From Thermococcus piezophilus (GTDB lineage Archaea; Methanobacteriota_B; Thermococci; Thermococcales; Thermococcaceae): 64,000 bases of DNA. Of the stretch, positions 10,801 to 18,308 are shown in pieces. A program made the position numbers and the translations under genes. The notes under the pieces are model-generated. The model was not told where the DNA came from. It did not search any database and saw only the letters and a program-made list of their open reading frames with translations. The DNA is taken from contig NZ_CP015520.1 of NCBI RefSeq assembly GCF_001647085.1, forward strand, positions 930,001 through 994,000, written 5' to 3'. How positions within the stretch are numbered: position 1 is the first letter of the stretch; each line of letters starts with the position of its first letter.

Positions 10801-11044
10801 CGCGGAGGTAGGAGACATGAGAAGCGCCGGTTACAAGAAGCATAAACTGCCCGTTCTCGGGAACCTCGATCGGCGGACCCGTTTCGTTTGTCTCGTTCCT
10901 GGTGGGTTCCCACTGAAGGAGGAACCTCTCGAGGCTCTTTGTTTGGGGGGGCGCTTTTATTAGAACTGGGCCCAGCACGGAGGAGATTATCAAGATGGAG
11001 AGGAGGATGAGGATGAAGAACGTAACGTACTTTCGTCTCGCCAT
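7832..11044 (-). CDS. Large envelope protein with degenerate transglutaminase-like domain
   Basis: The product is 1070 residues. An N-terminal signal anchor (residues 7-27) is followed by an extracytoplasmic part with many potential N-glycosylation sites, a transglutaminase-like core (residues about 190-320), a string of Ig-like/CARDB-type beta domains (about 325-890), a second membrane helix near residue 900, and a cytoplasmic tail. In active transglutaminase-like proteases the core reads GxCxxFA...HxWxE...D. Here the Cys is Ser256 (GTSKDFA), the His position is Trp297 (RWFWAE), and only Asp313 remains, so hydrolysis is unlikely. It is the first gene of the operon. A TATA element sits at about 11067-11076, only ~25 bp before the ATG, and no Shine-Dalgarno is seen, suggesting a leaderless transcript. 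Confidence 0.85.
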   Translation of the reverse strand: MARRKYVTFFILILLSILIISSVLGPVLIKAPPQTKSLERFLLQWEPTRNETNETGPPIEVPENGQFMLLVTGASHVSYLRANVYTDYINGSWLTKNTSVLLANTVAPPMPEVPHHAERDTIGVISFAPLSGNLYTSLYTTMVNASGVEALPEYNLFKTAVNVSTYSFSAVSYTFQPYFLHNLSAGNLTDYLSAPNDTRLVSLARAITRNATDDYEKAQLIAEFLRKHYTYLENPERPNGTDPLTWFLFESKEGTSKDFASAFVILARLNGIPARLVEGFYIRAVPGTQIISNKDRWFWAELYFDKAGWLTFDPLRKDPNLFRPFELEVSPNSLELQPGGEIKLNITLMNVVNNSKVYLYAYVPEKPALVFLLNPGTSEITLRTLQSPGSYGIVLKAMVEHHGKVMKEDAIVIVNVSGGVKLRAEPAYLVIKRGSLGTVRIYTEDNVTELILLPMDSSFLPVLLPDRKGAFNLLFYAPSEPEWHFLGIRTAGENPSFLYIPVKVIDWAKVTLFDWPQNATAGDTITISGTVADSTGVVLDEGTIYTTLDYGNRSILLGFENLTGKLLQVNFTLPRYLAPGVYNITFHYFPSWGAPYVPRETWIEIAVKALAEFDVPEQVVSLEGNVTVKGHLVGGDGKAIANASIEYSLDKNYMGTVNTSENGEFSLRVLLTQLGSHNLSLYYPGDASYSPAEVNVEIAIVEMELPEKVEAELGKPVKITGGIIGLEKGQISARIYPGKLYKVPVSNGSFTLTLEPFNFIGERSIDFYHGDNLLARTTVVIVSPIKIELLTNRSEGEETTVIKFKALDALNDPVPNVFLTVEMENEIRQVMTNASGIATLEVPVPDDEKNVTVRVFFRGSSYYLPAEETFHVLIVKKREIPWLYLGIALLLAVVIARYGLVRKKAPKVEREPVLKIIFNNGIPLFKEGEVIEISVECENEPELYVDGKPVGKGKDFRLKLPLGEHTIEARCGGLVERATARIVKSYNDAVVEHYDRCFLPWGKETGVNVDELTPREIEAVLTDMMYPWEPLDVLTEIFEKAKYSHREVSREEFIRFYRALLTLIGGGCVV

Positions 11045-11066
11045 GATGTTTTGTCTTTCTCTTTTG

Positions 11067-11076
11067 GTTTATATAA
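11067..11076 (-). promoter_or_regulatory. TATA box of the transglutaminase/MoxR operon
   Basis: GTTATATAAA reads toward the start codon at 11044. Archaeal TATA boxes lie about 25 bp before the transcription start, which places that start at or next to the ATG and implies a leaderless mRNA for the first gene. Confidence 0.5.
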
Positions 11077-11192
11077 CGTTTTGCTATAGTGTAAAAGTTA
11101 GGGGGAAGATACCCCGAACTGCTGACCCGTGAAATTCTAGGTTCTGTGGGTAAGGTTTAATATCTCGCGTACAAATCCTCTCTGGTGGTATC

Positions 11193-11978
11193 ATGGACTT
11201 CGGAAGGAAGGTTCTCATCGGTATGGTTCATCTGAAGCCACTCCCTGGTGCGTACCTCTACGACGGTGATCTTGATTCGGTCATCGAGCGGGCTCTCTCT
11301 GATGCGAGAACTCTGGAAGAAGCGGGCTTCGACGCGATTATGGTGGAAAACTTCGGTGACGTGCCCTTTTCAAAGTATGTTGATAAGACTACGGTTGCCG
11401 CTTTCACGGCCGTGGCGAAGGCAGTAAGGGATGAAGTTTCCATCTCCGTGGGCATAAACGTCCTCAGGAACGACGGGATGGCTGCTTACTCCATAGCCTA
11501 CGCCGTAAAGGCGGACTTCATAAGGGTGAACGTCCTGAGCGGTGTTGCCTACACCGACCAAGGGGTAATAGAGGGAATCGCCTACGAGCTGGCTAGGCTC
11601 AGAAAGCTTCTTCCGGCCAGGATAAAGGTCTTCGCAGACGTCCACGTCAAGCACGCCGTCCACTTCGGGGACTTCGAGGACTCCATAAGGGACACCGTCG
11701 AGAGGGGCTTAGCCGATGCTGTAGTAATAAGCGGAAGGGCAACTGGAAGTCCCGTTGATCTGGAGCGGCTGAGGCTCGCGAAAAAAATCTCCCCAGTTCC
11801 GGTCATAGTCGGCTCGGGCACGAGCTACGACAACCTGCCCATGCTTTGGAACTATGCAGATGGCTTCATAGTGGGCACATGGATAAAGAGATGCGGAAAA
11901 GTTAAGAACGAGATAGACCCCGAAAGGGCTGAGAGACTCATTAGGCTGGCGAAAGAACTTCGGAAAAGGGGCCTCTGA
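11193..11978 (+). CDS. BtpA/SgcQ family TIM-barrel protein
   Basis: The protein is 261 residues, the usual length of the BtpA/SgcQ family. It shows the family's N-terminal HLKPLPGA motif, the GFDAIMVENFGDVPF segment, and a C-terminal phosphate-binding-like PVIVGSGTSYDNLP followed by ADGFIVGTWIKRCG. Members adopt a TIM-barrel fold. In cyanobacteria BtpA is linked to photosystem I stability, which cannot apply here, and in bacteria SgcQ lies in sugar operons; the archaeal role is not established. The start is set by GGTGGT 4 nt before the ATG, and a TATA-like GGTTTAATATC lies at about 11153-11163. It stands alone between a divergent operon and three small ORFs. Confidence 0.88.
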   Translation: MDFGRKVLIGMVHLKPLPGAYLYDGDLDSVIERALSDARTLEEAGFDAIMVENFGDVPFSKYVDKTTVAAFTAVAKAVRDEVSISVGINVLRNDGMAAYSIAYAVKADFIRVNVLSGVAYTDQGVIEGIAYELARLRKLLPARIKVFADVHVKHAVHFGDFEDSIRDTVERGLADAVVISGRATGSPVDLERLRLAKKISPVPVIVGSGTSYDNLPMLWNYADGFIVGTWIKRCGKVKNEIDPERAERLIRLAKELRKRGL

Positions 11979-12080
11979 CTGCCACAGTTCTGAATATTTT
12001 TCTCCGAAAGGTGTATTATCCAGTAATACTAAAAACAAAATCTGTCCCTCTTTTCTTTTCTGCGAGATGGTTTTGATTCA

Positions 12081-12308
12081 ATGGCGATAGAAATGAGAAA
12101 AGCAGTGTTATCCAGTCCTGTCCTTCTGCAGGCCCCATTAGTGGCAGCTCTAGAGGATGGGAGCTATTCCGCGAGTTTGCATGTATTCGGCCTGCTCATC
12201 GGCACGTTAATGGCCTTTAGCCTTCTGCTCCTCCCGATCTTTGGGGCACGATGGGTCTGGGAGCTAATCATGGACAAGACGAGTGTCGATTCTTCAGAGG
12301 GACGCTGA
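12081..12308 (+). CDS. Small membrane protein, unknown
   Basis: This is a 75-residue ORF with one clear hydrophobic helix (residues about 34-55, FGLLIGTLMAFSLLLLPIFG) and an acidic, Ser-rich C-terminus. The Shine-Dalgarno is weak. It is followed 3 nt later by another small ORF and then by a third, so the three probably form one transcript. I recognise no family. The close, same-strand packing is the main reason to believe it is real. Confidence 0.5.
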   Translation: MAIEMRKAVLSSPVLLQAPLVAALEDGSYSASLHVFGLLIGTLMAFSLLLLPIFGARWVWELIMDKTSVDSSEGR

Positions 12309-12311
12309 ACG

Positions 12312-12551
12312 ATGGTTGGTGAGCTTGCCCCGTTTTTGGTCTTCGTGCTGCTCACCGTGAGCGTTTTCCCGGGGTCTGCTTGGGTTCCGGAGGGATTTCC
12401 GAGCGAGCTTTCCTGCTTTACAGAGGTGGAGTATTCCAAACTAGGCCTCCAGCAGGCCAGCTCCACCCAGGAGGAGCCTGAGGAGGCCTATGCAAAATAT
12501 CTAACCGCAAAGGAGTGCTACGACTCCTTCGGCAACTCGACAGAAGGGTAA
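12312..12551 (+). CDS. Small secreted protein, unknown
   Basis: The 79-residue product has a Sec-type signal peptide (residues about 6-23) and a small, acidic, Glu-rich mature region with two Cys (in the LSCFTE and KECYDS contexts), consistent with one extracellular disulphide. It lies between two other small envelope ORFs, 3 nt after the first and 4 nt before the next. No known family was recognised. Confidence 0.5.
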   Translation: MVGELAPFLVFVLLTVSVFPGSAWVPEGFPSELSCFTEVEYSKLGLQQASSTQEEPEEAYAKYLTAKECYDSFGNSTEG

Positions 12552-12555
12552 TGAT

Positions 12556-12954
12556 GTGAGAAAGATGGGGCTTATCAAAAAGCTCGTCATCGGGTTTTTC
12601 GTTCTGCTGTTCCTAGGCATAGCAGGGGCCTTTGGCATTTACTACTACGTGCTCTCCCACTACGACCAAGAACTTATCGTCAGCAGCAATGCGGCCATTA
12701 CGGGGCCAGTGTACTATACTTCAGAGGTATTCCAGGCAGGGAAATACAGAATCGTGGCTGAAAGCGATGTGGTGGTTGAGAAGATACAGACACTCGACCC
12801 CAATACTGGTGATGCCATTACGGAATACGAGGGCGACGACGTTATCTATGGCTCTTCCAACTCATTCCAGGTCAGAATCAACTACAACGGGCCTAACCCG
12901 AACGCAGAGTACTCTGTCTCTGTGAAGATATACCGTTCGGTTGAGAGGGACTGA
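12556..12954 (+). CDS. Membrane-anchored small beta protein, unknown
   Basis: This 132-residue protein has a single N-terminal membrane helix (residues about 8-30, VIGFFVLLFLGIAGAFGIYY) and a ~95-residue outer domain that looks all-beta (alternating pattern with KIQTLDPNTG and SVSVKIYRSVE). It starts at a GTG, with ATG at codon 4 as an alternative. Type II membrane topology with the domain outside the cell is the natural reading. It is last in a run of three small envelope genes; their joint purpose is unknown. Confidence 0.6.
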   Translation: MRKMGLIKKLVIGFFVLLFLGIAGAFGIYYYVLSHYDQELIVSSNAAITGPVYYTSEVFQAGKYRIVAESDVVVEKIQTLDPNTGDAITEYEGDDVIYGSSNSFQVRINYNGPNPNAEYSVSVKIYRSVERD

Positions 12955-13043
12955 CATCTTTTTCATCTTTAGTCTTTCCATCATGGAAAAAATTATATCC
13001 CACCACTGGAGAGTAGGTTCAGTTACTTGCAGGGGGCACGGAA

Positions 13044-14393
13044 ATGGGGAAGTACTTTGGCACCAGCGGAATTAGGGAAATCGTGAACGAGAAGCTGACT
13101 CCGGAGCTTGCTCTGAATGTCGGAAGGGCTCTAGGGACTTATCTTGATGGTGGAACAGTTGTAGTAGGCAAGGACACTAGGACGAGCGGAGAGATGCTCA
13201 AAAAGGCAGTGATAAGTGGTCTGCTAAGTGCGGGTGTTGATGTTATCAACATAGGTCTCGCCCCCACCCCGCTGACGGGCTTCGCAATAAAGCTCTACGG
13301 TGCCGATGCAGGGGTTACCATTACCGCCTCACACAACCCGCCCGAATACAACGGCATAAAGGTGTGGCAGGCCAACGGGATGGCCTACACACCGGAGATG
13401 GAGGCGGAGCTTGAGACTATAATTGACTCCGGGAGTTTCAGGAAAGCTTCCTGGAATGAGATTGGAGCATTGAGGACGGCCGACCCGAAGGAGGAATACA
13501 TCAAAGCGGCCCTTGATATGGTTGAGCTTAAGGGAAGTTACACCGTTGTAATCGATTCTGGAAACGGTGCAGGTTCTATTCTTAGCCCTTACCTCCAGCG
13601 CGAGCTTGGGAACAAAGTTATCAGCCTCAACTCCCACCCCAGTGGCTTCTTTGTGAGAGAGCTTGAGCCGAACGCGAAGAGCTTGGCCATGCTCGCTAAA
13701 ACAGTCAAAGTGATGAAAGCCGACATTGGTATAGCTCACGATGGTGATGCGGATAGAATAGGCGTCGTTGATGACCAGGGCAACTTCGTGGAGTATGAGG
13801 TCATGCTGAGCCTCATTTCGGGATACACCCTCCGGAAGTTCGGGAAAGGGAAGATAGTAACGACGGTCGATGCAGGCTTTGCCCTCGACGATTACGTTAG
13901 GCCACTTGGCGGCGAAGTGCTGAGGACGCGCGTCGGTGATGTTGCGGTGGCAGACGAGCTGGCGAAGCACGGCGGAATCTTCGGAGGCGAGCCGAGCGGA
14001 ACATGGATCATTCCCCAGTGGAACCTAACGCCGGACGGCATCTTCGCGGGAGCACTCGTTCTGGAGATGATCGACAGGCTCGGCCCGATAAGTGAGCTCG
14101 CCAAGGACGTCCCGCGCTACGTGACGCTCAGGGCAAAGATACCCTGCCCCAACGAGAAGAAAGCGAAGGCCATGGGGATAATAGTGCGCGAGGCTCTCAA
14201 CAGCTTTGACTATGAGCGGATTATCGACATAGACGGCGTTAGGATTGAGAACGGCGACTGGTGGATTCTCTTTAGGCCGAGCGGAACGGAGCCGATAATG
14301 AGGATAACCCTCGAGGCCCATACCGAAGAAAAGGCCAGGGCATTGATGGAGAAAGCTAAGGGGCTGGTAAAAGACGCAATAGCGAGGGCTTAG
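13044..14393 (+). CDS. glmM: Phosphoglucosamine mutase / phosphomannomutase-type enzyme
   Basis: This is a 449-residue member of the alpha-D-phosphohexomutase superfamily. It interconverts hexose-1- and hexose-6-phosphates via a phosphoserine. The active-site loop [15 protein letters not shown] (Ser near residue 97), the metal-binding DGDADRIG, the sugar-binding GGEPSGTW loop and the phosphate-binding RPSGTEP are all present in order. GGGGGCAC precedes the ATG. Archaeal genomes carry paralogues specific for glucosamine or mannose, and the sequence alone does not separate them, so the gene symbol is provisional. The product feeds UDP-sugar or GDP-sugar supply for glycans such as those of the island at 19-32 kb. 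The 3' end overlaps the convergent gene by 4 nt. Confidence 0.88.
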   Translation: MGKYFGTSGIREIVNEKLTPELALNVGRALGTYLDGGTVVVGKDTRTSGEMLKKAVISGLLSAGVDVINIGLAPTPLTGFAIKLYGADAGVTITASHNPPEYNGIKVWQANGMAYTPEMEAELETIIDSGSFRKASWNEIGALRTADPKEEYIKAALDMVELKGSYTVVIDSGNGAGSILSPYLQRELGNKVISLNSHPSGFFVRELEPNAKSLAMLAKTVKVMKADIGIAHDGDADRIGVVDDQGNFVEYEVMLSLISGYTLRKFGKGKIVTTVDAGFALDDYVRPLGGEVLRTRVGDVAVADELAKHGGIFGGEPSGTWIIPQWNLTPDGIFAGALVLEMIDRLGPISELAKDVPRYVTLRAKIPCPNEKKAKAMGIIVREALNSFDYERIIDIDGVRIENGDWWILFRPSGTEPIMRITLEAHTEEKARALMEKAKGLVKDAIARA

Positions 14394-14964
14394 TTCCTGA
14401 GGGCTGCTTTTACCCTTTCCACGCTTCTTTCAATGTCATCTTTGTCGAACTCCAGGTAAACCGCCTCCGGAAACCTATCCTTCAGCACCTCGAAGAGTAT
14501 CCCCTCCCCGGGAACGAGCTTAAATCCCGCCTTCTCCATTACCTCCTTAGAGCGCTCGAGTCTCCCCCCTTTGGACATGTAGAAGAACTCCTGCATTGCC
14601 TTAAAGTCGAAATCATCTGGGTTGCTCTTAGTGGTGTGGAAGACACCGCAGGTGGGTGAGCCCTTCACCCCGAGAAAGATGACTTTCTCGGGCTTCTCCT
14701 CAGTCAGAATCCGACCTATGAAGTCGGCTATCGTTTTTGCTTTCTCTACCATCCCGAGGTGCATGTAAACTTCCCTGCTCATGGGCGCCTTGGCCAGCCT
14801 ATAAGTTCGTATTCGGGGCATGGATAAGCCAGAACCTGCCATTCATCGCCGAGCTCGGCGAGGAGTTCTCTCAAACCTTCAGCAGTCTTGAACTCCTTCT
14901 CCTTCGGCCCACGATAGACATAGAAGGGGCTTAAAAGGCACGGGGCTGTGATAAGGAGCTTCAT
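14390..14964 (-). pseudogene. DUF523-like protein, split by one frameshift
   Basis: Two overlapping frames join into a single ~190-residue protein: an N-terminal part beginning MKLLITAPCLLSPFYVYRG and ending in YPCPEYELIGWPRRP, then, after one missing base near 14781, MSREVYMHLGMVEKAKTIAD onward to 14390. The segment GVKGSPTCGVFHT resembles the SPSCG motif of DUF523 proteins, a Cys-containing family that includes thiouracil desulfurases. The start at 14964 has GGTGGTCGA before it and overlaps the previous stop (ATGA). All sequence on both sides of the break is well preserved, so either the inactivation is recent or a base is missing from the sequence. The function is uncertain. Confidence 0.7.
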
Positions 14965-15533
14965 TCGACCACCTTCCTTATTATCTCCTCAACCCTTCGA
15001 CGGAGCTCCTTTAGGGTTCTGTCGTTAACTATCACATAGTCTGCCATGTCTTTCAGCTTTGAGGTATGGTAAAGCTCTTCCTCGGCGTCGTCCATCCTCT
15101 TAAAGTCCTCGAAACGTTTAATGCCCCTGTCTTTCCCTGCTTTCCTGTCCATGAGGCGCTTGAAGCGTGTCTCTGGGTCGGCGTCAACGTAGATCACGAC
15201 GCCGCCGACACGTTTTATGGCCTCTATCTCCTCCTTGGAGCGGACTCCATCAATGACGATGTTCCTGCAGTGCCTCTTCTTGTCAATGGCGAGCCTTATG
15301 AGCACGTCCCCACCGTACTTGTTCTTCAGGTACTTCCCAAACTCTATTAGTCTCTCCCTCGTGGGTTCCCCTTTCTCAGGCAGCTCGGGGACCCAGGAAT
15401 AGTCGGCGATGTTGTGGGTGAGGAGGTCGATCAGCGGCTCGCTGCAGCTCACGCGGCAGAAGCCCTTCTCCTCGAAGAACTTTGCAATGGTTGTCTTTCC
15501 CGCCGCTATCTTACCGACGACACCGACTATCAT
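14961..15533 (-). CDS. UPF0200 / dephospho-CoA kinase-like P-loop nucleotide kinase
   Basis: The ~190-residue protein has a clear P-loop GKIAAGKTTIAKFF near the N-terminus, a VIDGVRSKEEIEAIKRVGG core strand-loop, YVDADPETRFKRLMDR, and a lid-like KDRGIKRFEDFKRMDDAEEE region, the layout of small nucleoside-monophosphate or dephospho-CoA kinase folds. The archaeal UPF0200 group shares this; its substrate has not been settled as far as I know. The start at 15533 overlaps the upstream TGA (ATGA); an in-frame ATG at 15551 is less likely. It is third of four same-strand genes that overlap end to start. Confidence 0.8.
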   Translation of the reverse strand: MIVGVVGKIAAGKTTIAKFFEEKGFCRVSCSEPLIDLLTHNIADYSWVPELPEKGEPTRERLIEFGKYLKNKYGGDVLIRLAIDKKRHCRNIVIDGVRSKEEIEAIKRVGGVVIYVDADPETRFKRLMDRKAGKDRGIKRFEDFKRMDDAEEELYHTSKLKDMADYVIVNDRTLKELRRRVEEIIRKVVE

Positions 15534-16330
15534 CTCTTCCACATCCTCCATATCAGGTTTGCACCGTCCGTCGATTCCATCAGACCTTCGTAAGTCAGGC
15601 TGATAATGAACTCTACAAGGGCTTTCTTATCGTAGATCACCGGTTTCTCAAAGCCAAACAGATATTTCAGCTCGAAAAACCCTATGTGGAGGGATCTGAA
15701 TGGATTCAAGAGCGCAACTCCCTCTTTGAATTTTACTTCAAAGGGAAAGTCTGCAAGGACAAGTTTTGCGCCCTTATCCTTGGCGAGACTCAGGAGCCTT
15801 TCCTCGTTGGGGAACAAAATTTCCCTCGGTTCTCCTTCGATGGTCTCGTATTCGAGCTTGGGGAACGCGTAGCGTATTCCAACTGTATCGTATTCGAGGT
15901 TTAGTCTCCTCGCAAAGCCAATCAAGGCTTTTGCGTTGAAGCTCATGAAGACGAGTGTTTTTACGTTCCCTTTAACTTCCGGCCATTTCCTCGGTGGGAA
16001 TTTCATTTCGACATCTATTATTGGGAGCAGAAACTCAAGAACCGTTCCCCTCACGAGCTCAGCGTTTTTCCTCAGCTTCCTCCGCTTTATCTCGAGGTCG
16101 AGGTTCGAGTAGACCGTCACCTGCTTGACGCCGAGTGCGTTCCTGAGCTTTCCTATGACGAAGCTGTTACCGATCACAACACTTTTATCCGTCCTGACAT
16201 GGGCTATTATGAAGAGTTTGTCGCCCTCTGGGTCATAGCGGACCTCGTCTATTCTGAACGGAGTATCTGGAAAGCCGTTTTCCCTTCTGATTTTTTTCAC
16301 GAGCGCCTCTATTTCTGGGATACTTCTCAT
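15530..16330 (-). CDS. Conserved-looking hypothetical protein, 266 aa
   Basis: This soluble 266-residue protein is rich in Lys, Arg and Glu with mixed alpha/beta character and no membrane segment. Local features are IRRENGFPDTPFRIDEVRYD at the N-terminus, a basic LEIKRRKLRKNAEL stretch and a hydrophobic strand GNVKTLVFMSFNAKALIGFA. I see no catalytic motif and do not recognise the family. GGTGGTTGA directly precedes the ATG, which abuts the stop of the upstream small gene. Coupling to a P-loop kinase-like gene suggests a shared but unknown role. Confidence 0.75.
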   Translation of the reverse strand: MRSIPEIEALVKKIRRENGFPDTPFRIDEVRYDPEGDKLFIIAHVRTDKSVVIGNSFVIGKLRNALGVKQVTVYSNLDLEIKRRKLRKNAELVRGTVLEFLLPIIDVEMKFPPRKWPEVKGNVKTLVFMSFNAKALIGFARRLNLEYDTVGIRYAFPKLEYETIEGEPREILFPNEERLLSLAKDKGAKLVLADFPFEVKFKEGVALLNPFRSLHIGFFELKYLFGFEKPVIYDKKALVEFIISLTYEGLMESTDGANLIWRMWKR

Positions 16331-16576
16331 TCAACCACCTGGGTCCTCTATGCATTCGTAGATTTCCCTGGCTATTTTTAAGGCTTCGTTCTCGTCGGAA
16401 GTGTCCCGAACTATAATTCTGCCGCTGGGAAAGATGCTCACCTCAAACTCCCTGCTCACAATGGCAAGGAACGGGGTGACCTTTTTTACTCTGTATTCTC
16501 TCTTTTTGAGGCATTCGCATAGTTCTCTAAGGTCAATACGGTACTTCTTTTCTGGAACTATCGTTACTGCTTTCAT
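16331..16576 (-). CDS. Small TBP-like single-repeat protein
   Basis: From the ATG at 16576 this encodes ~81 residues. The C-terminal half (FEVSIFPSGRIIVRDTSDEN, then a helix EALKIAREIYECIED) resembles one half-repeat of the TATA-binding-protein fold, where strands carry a FxSGK-like turn before the long helix. A full TBP has two such repeats; only one is present. The frame is open upstream to 16639, and several GTG codons with GGTG elements could extend the start by a few residues. First of four overlapping genes on this strand. A DNA-binding role is a guess from fold resemblance. Confidence 0.6.
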   Translation of the reverse strand: MKAVTIVPEKKYRIDLRELCECLKKREYRVKKVTPFLAIVSREFEVSIFPSGRIIVRDTSDENEALKIAREIYECIEDPGG

Positions 16577-16664
16577 GCTTGTGCATGGTCTTGTGGTAAT
16601 CACCTGCACCACCGGAGAAAAGTGTGGAAGATTCTTCATAAAACTTGCACCTTAAGATGCCCAC

Positions 16665-16688
16665 ATATGTTCTATATATGGAACATAT
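16665..16688. promoter_or_regulatory. Palindrome at the ECF S-component promoter
   Basis: ATATGTTC (16665-16672) and GAACATAT (16681-16688) form a perfect 8-bp inverted repeat with an 8-bp spacer. It lies immediately upstream of a TATA box (TTTATAAAT, about 16690-16698) for the gene starting at 16729, and between two divergent genes. Position and symmetry fit a repressor or activator site for a dimeric regulator. Confidence 0.5.
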
Positions 16689-16728
16689 ATTTATAAATCT
16701 TGGAATAAATTTCCCTGCGGTGGGGAAC

Positions 16729-17322
16729 ATGAGGAAGCTTACGCCAAGGGAAATAGCGGTAATCGGAATGATGCTCGGTCTTTCGCTGATGCTTGAGGTC
16801 ATGCCAATAGAGATGCCCACCATGTGGGGCATGAAGATAGACCTCGTCGCGGTTCCAGTAGTGATGGCCTCCTTCCTCACGGGGTTCATGGGCGGTCTCG
16901 TTGCGGTTTTCCTGCTCTTCGTTGGGCTGAGCATAGTCTCCCCCTCAAGCTGGCTCGGAGCCAGCATGAAGGCCACCGCGACTTTGGCCGTTCTCATAGG
17001 CCTTGAAATCTCCAGAAGAATAACGCGCTTCGACTTTGAGAACTCCTCCACAGAGAAGGCCATCCTCTTTGCCATCCTCGGCTTCTTGGCTGGAATAGCC
17101 ATCAGGATACCCCTCATGCTCGCGCTCAACTATTACTACGCCCTCCCGATATGGCTCGGCGTCCCCAGAGAACTCGTGGTTCAGACCGTCGAGGAGTGGA
17201 CCCACGTGCCCTTCTGGGTTGCTATCGGCCTACCGAACGCCGTACAGAGCGCCATAGACGTCTTTGTGGGCCTGGCGGCAACGCTGCCCGTGCTGAGGTC
17301 GCTTCCCCATATCCTTGAGTAG
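16729..17322 (+). CDS. ECF transporter S component-like membrane protein
   Basis: The ~197-residue protein has about five to six membrane helices and the compact hydrophobic layout of an energy-coupling factor substrate-binding (S) subunit, with the N-terminal RKLTPREIAVIGMMLGLSLM helix and small-residue-rich helices after it. S components capture vitamins or metals and hand them to a shared EcfAAT module, which is not in this window. The substrate cannot be told from the sequence. The start at 16729 follows GGTGGGG; an upstream in-frame ATG at 16645 would extend into the promoter. The 3' end faces and overlaps the remains of the decayed epimerase gene. Confidence 0.75.
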   Translation: MRKLTPREIAVIGMMLGLSLMLEVMPIEMPTMWGMKIDLVAVPVVMASFLTGFMGGLVAVFLLFVGLSIVSPSSWLGASMKATATLAVLIGLEISRRITRFDFENSSTEKAILFAILGFLAGIAIRIPLMLALNYYYALPIWLGVPRELVVQTVEEWTHVPFWVAIGLPNAVQSAIDVFVGLAATLPVLRSLPHILE

Positions 17323-17339
17323 CCAGGGGATGTTCTCCG

Positions 17340-18140
17340 GCTCTAGCCCCCTTTCTCTTAAATATTCGTTCCACTTCTCGGCATATTCTAGAAACGTCCC
17401 GCCGCCTGTTTTCATGTAGAGCCAGACGAGGAGCTTTATGTGGAGCCTGTGGTAGAACTCGCTCGAGGAGTCGTAGATGCTCGCATACCTGCTTCAGTCC
17501 CCGGTGTCAAAATCGGGCAGGGCTTTTTTGACGCTCATCGCGCCCTCCCAGAAGAGGTCGTAAGTCCTCTCGTCGCCGGTGACTTTCCAGTAGTACAGCC
17601 CCTGGAGAGTTATTATGTGGCCGTTCAGAACGAGTTGCTCCGGGTAGTAGTTGTACTCCAGGTACCAGGGGTCATATTTTGTCTGGACAACGAAGCCGTT
17701 CTGACTGAGTGGCAGGTTGAACGAGTTCAGGAAGAGCCTTGCGGTTTCGAGATAAGTTTCGTTTTCAGTGAGGTTGTATGCCCGTGCATAAAGCCCTGCT
17801 GTCATGCCCTGGGCGTAGCCTGAAACCCCGGGACGCTCGCGTTCTGTAAGTGTAAGTAAACGTTGAAACTGCGTATTCAGTGTCGTTGTAGGTGCTGTGG
17901 GTGGCGAATGGAAGAAGCTCGTCCAGGATTTCGAGCATGGCATTGTAATCGCCTCTCTCGTAGTATACCTGGGCCCAGTGGAGTGCCGAGACCGGGTATA
18001 AGTTGAAGCCGTTCTGGTTATCCGCCGTTTTTGTAATTGTAGTTGATAATTTCCAGCCTCTGCTCATCGGCTGGCTTTCGGGGGAGCGAGGGCACATCTT
18101 CAGTCAACGGCCCCCATTCGGGCTTACAACCCCACATATC
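17340..18140 (-). pseudogene. D-glucuronyl C5-epimerase-like gene, decayed
   Basis: Read 5' to 3' on the minus strand, fragments in changing frames give PEWGPLTEDVPSLPRKPADE, then NQNGFNLYPVSALHWAQVYY, then VSGYAQGMTAGLYARAYNLT and YLEYNYYPEQLVLNGHIITL, then YASIYDSSSEFYHRLHIKLL. These follow the order of the C-terminal catalytic (alpha/alpha-toroid) domain of D-glucuronyl C5-epimerase-like proteins, which invert uronic acids in polysaccharides. There are shifts near 18025 and 17855, an in-frame TGA at 17494-17496, and no start or signal peptide remains at the 5' side. The gene would fit the polysaccharide theme of the neighbouring island. A homologous archaeal secreted protein of unknown substrate is the alternative. 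Confidence 0.65.
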
Positions 18141-18308
18141 GAGTTACATCACTATCTATACTCCAAAACTATTTAAAAATTTCAAAAAACAAAAATTACT
18201 AAATATTTCACTCGTTACTACCTACGAAACAGCCCCAAAAGATTTAATAGGATGGATCTTAAAAATATACACCAAAGTTATCAAAATTGTTAATTATGGT
18301 GGATAATC

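Noticed and set aside
17494-17496. TGA in the epimerase-like gene as a selenocysteine codon
   Set aside because: Thermococcales are not known to make selenoproteins, the expected residue looks like Trp, and the gene has other lesions.
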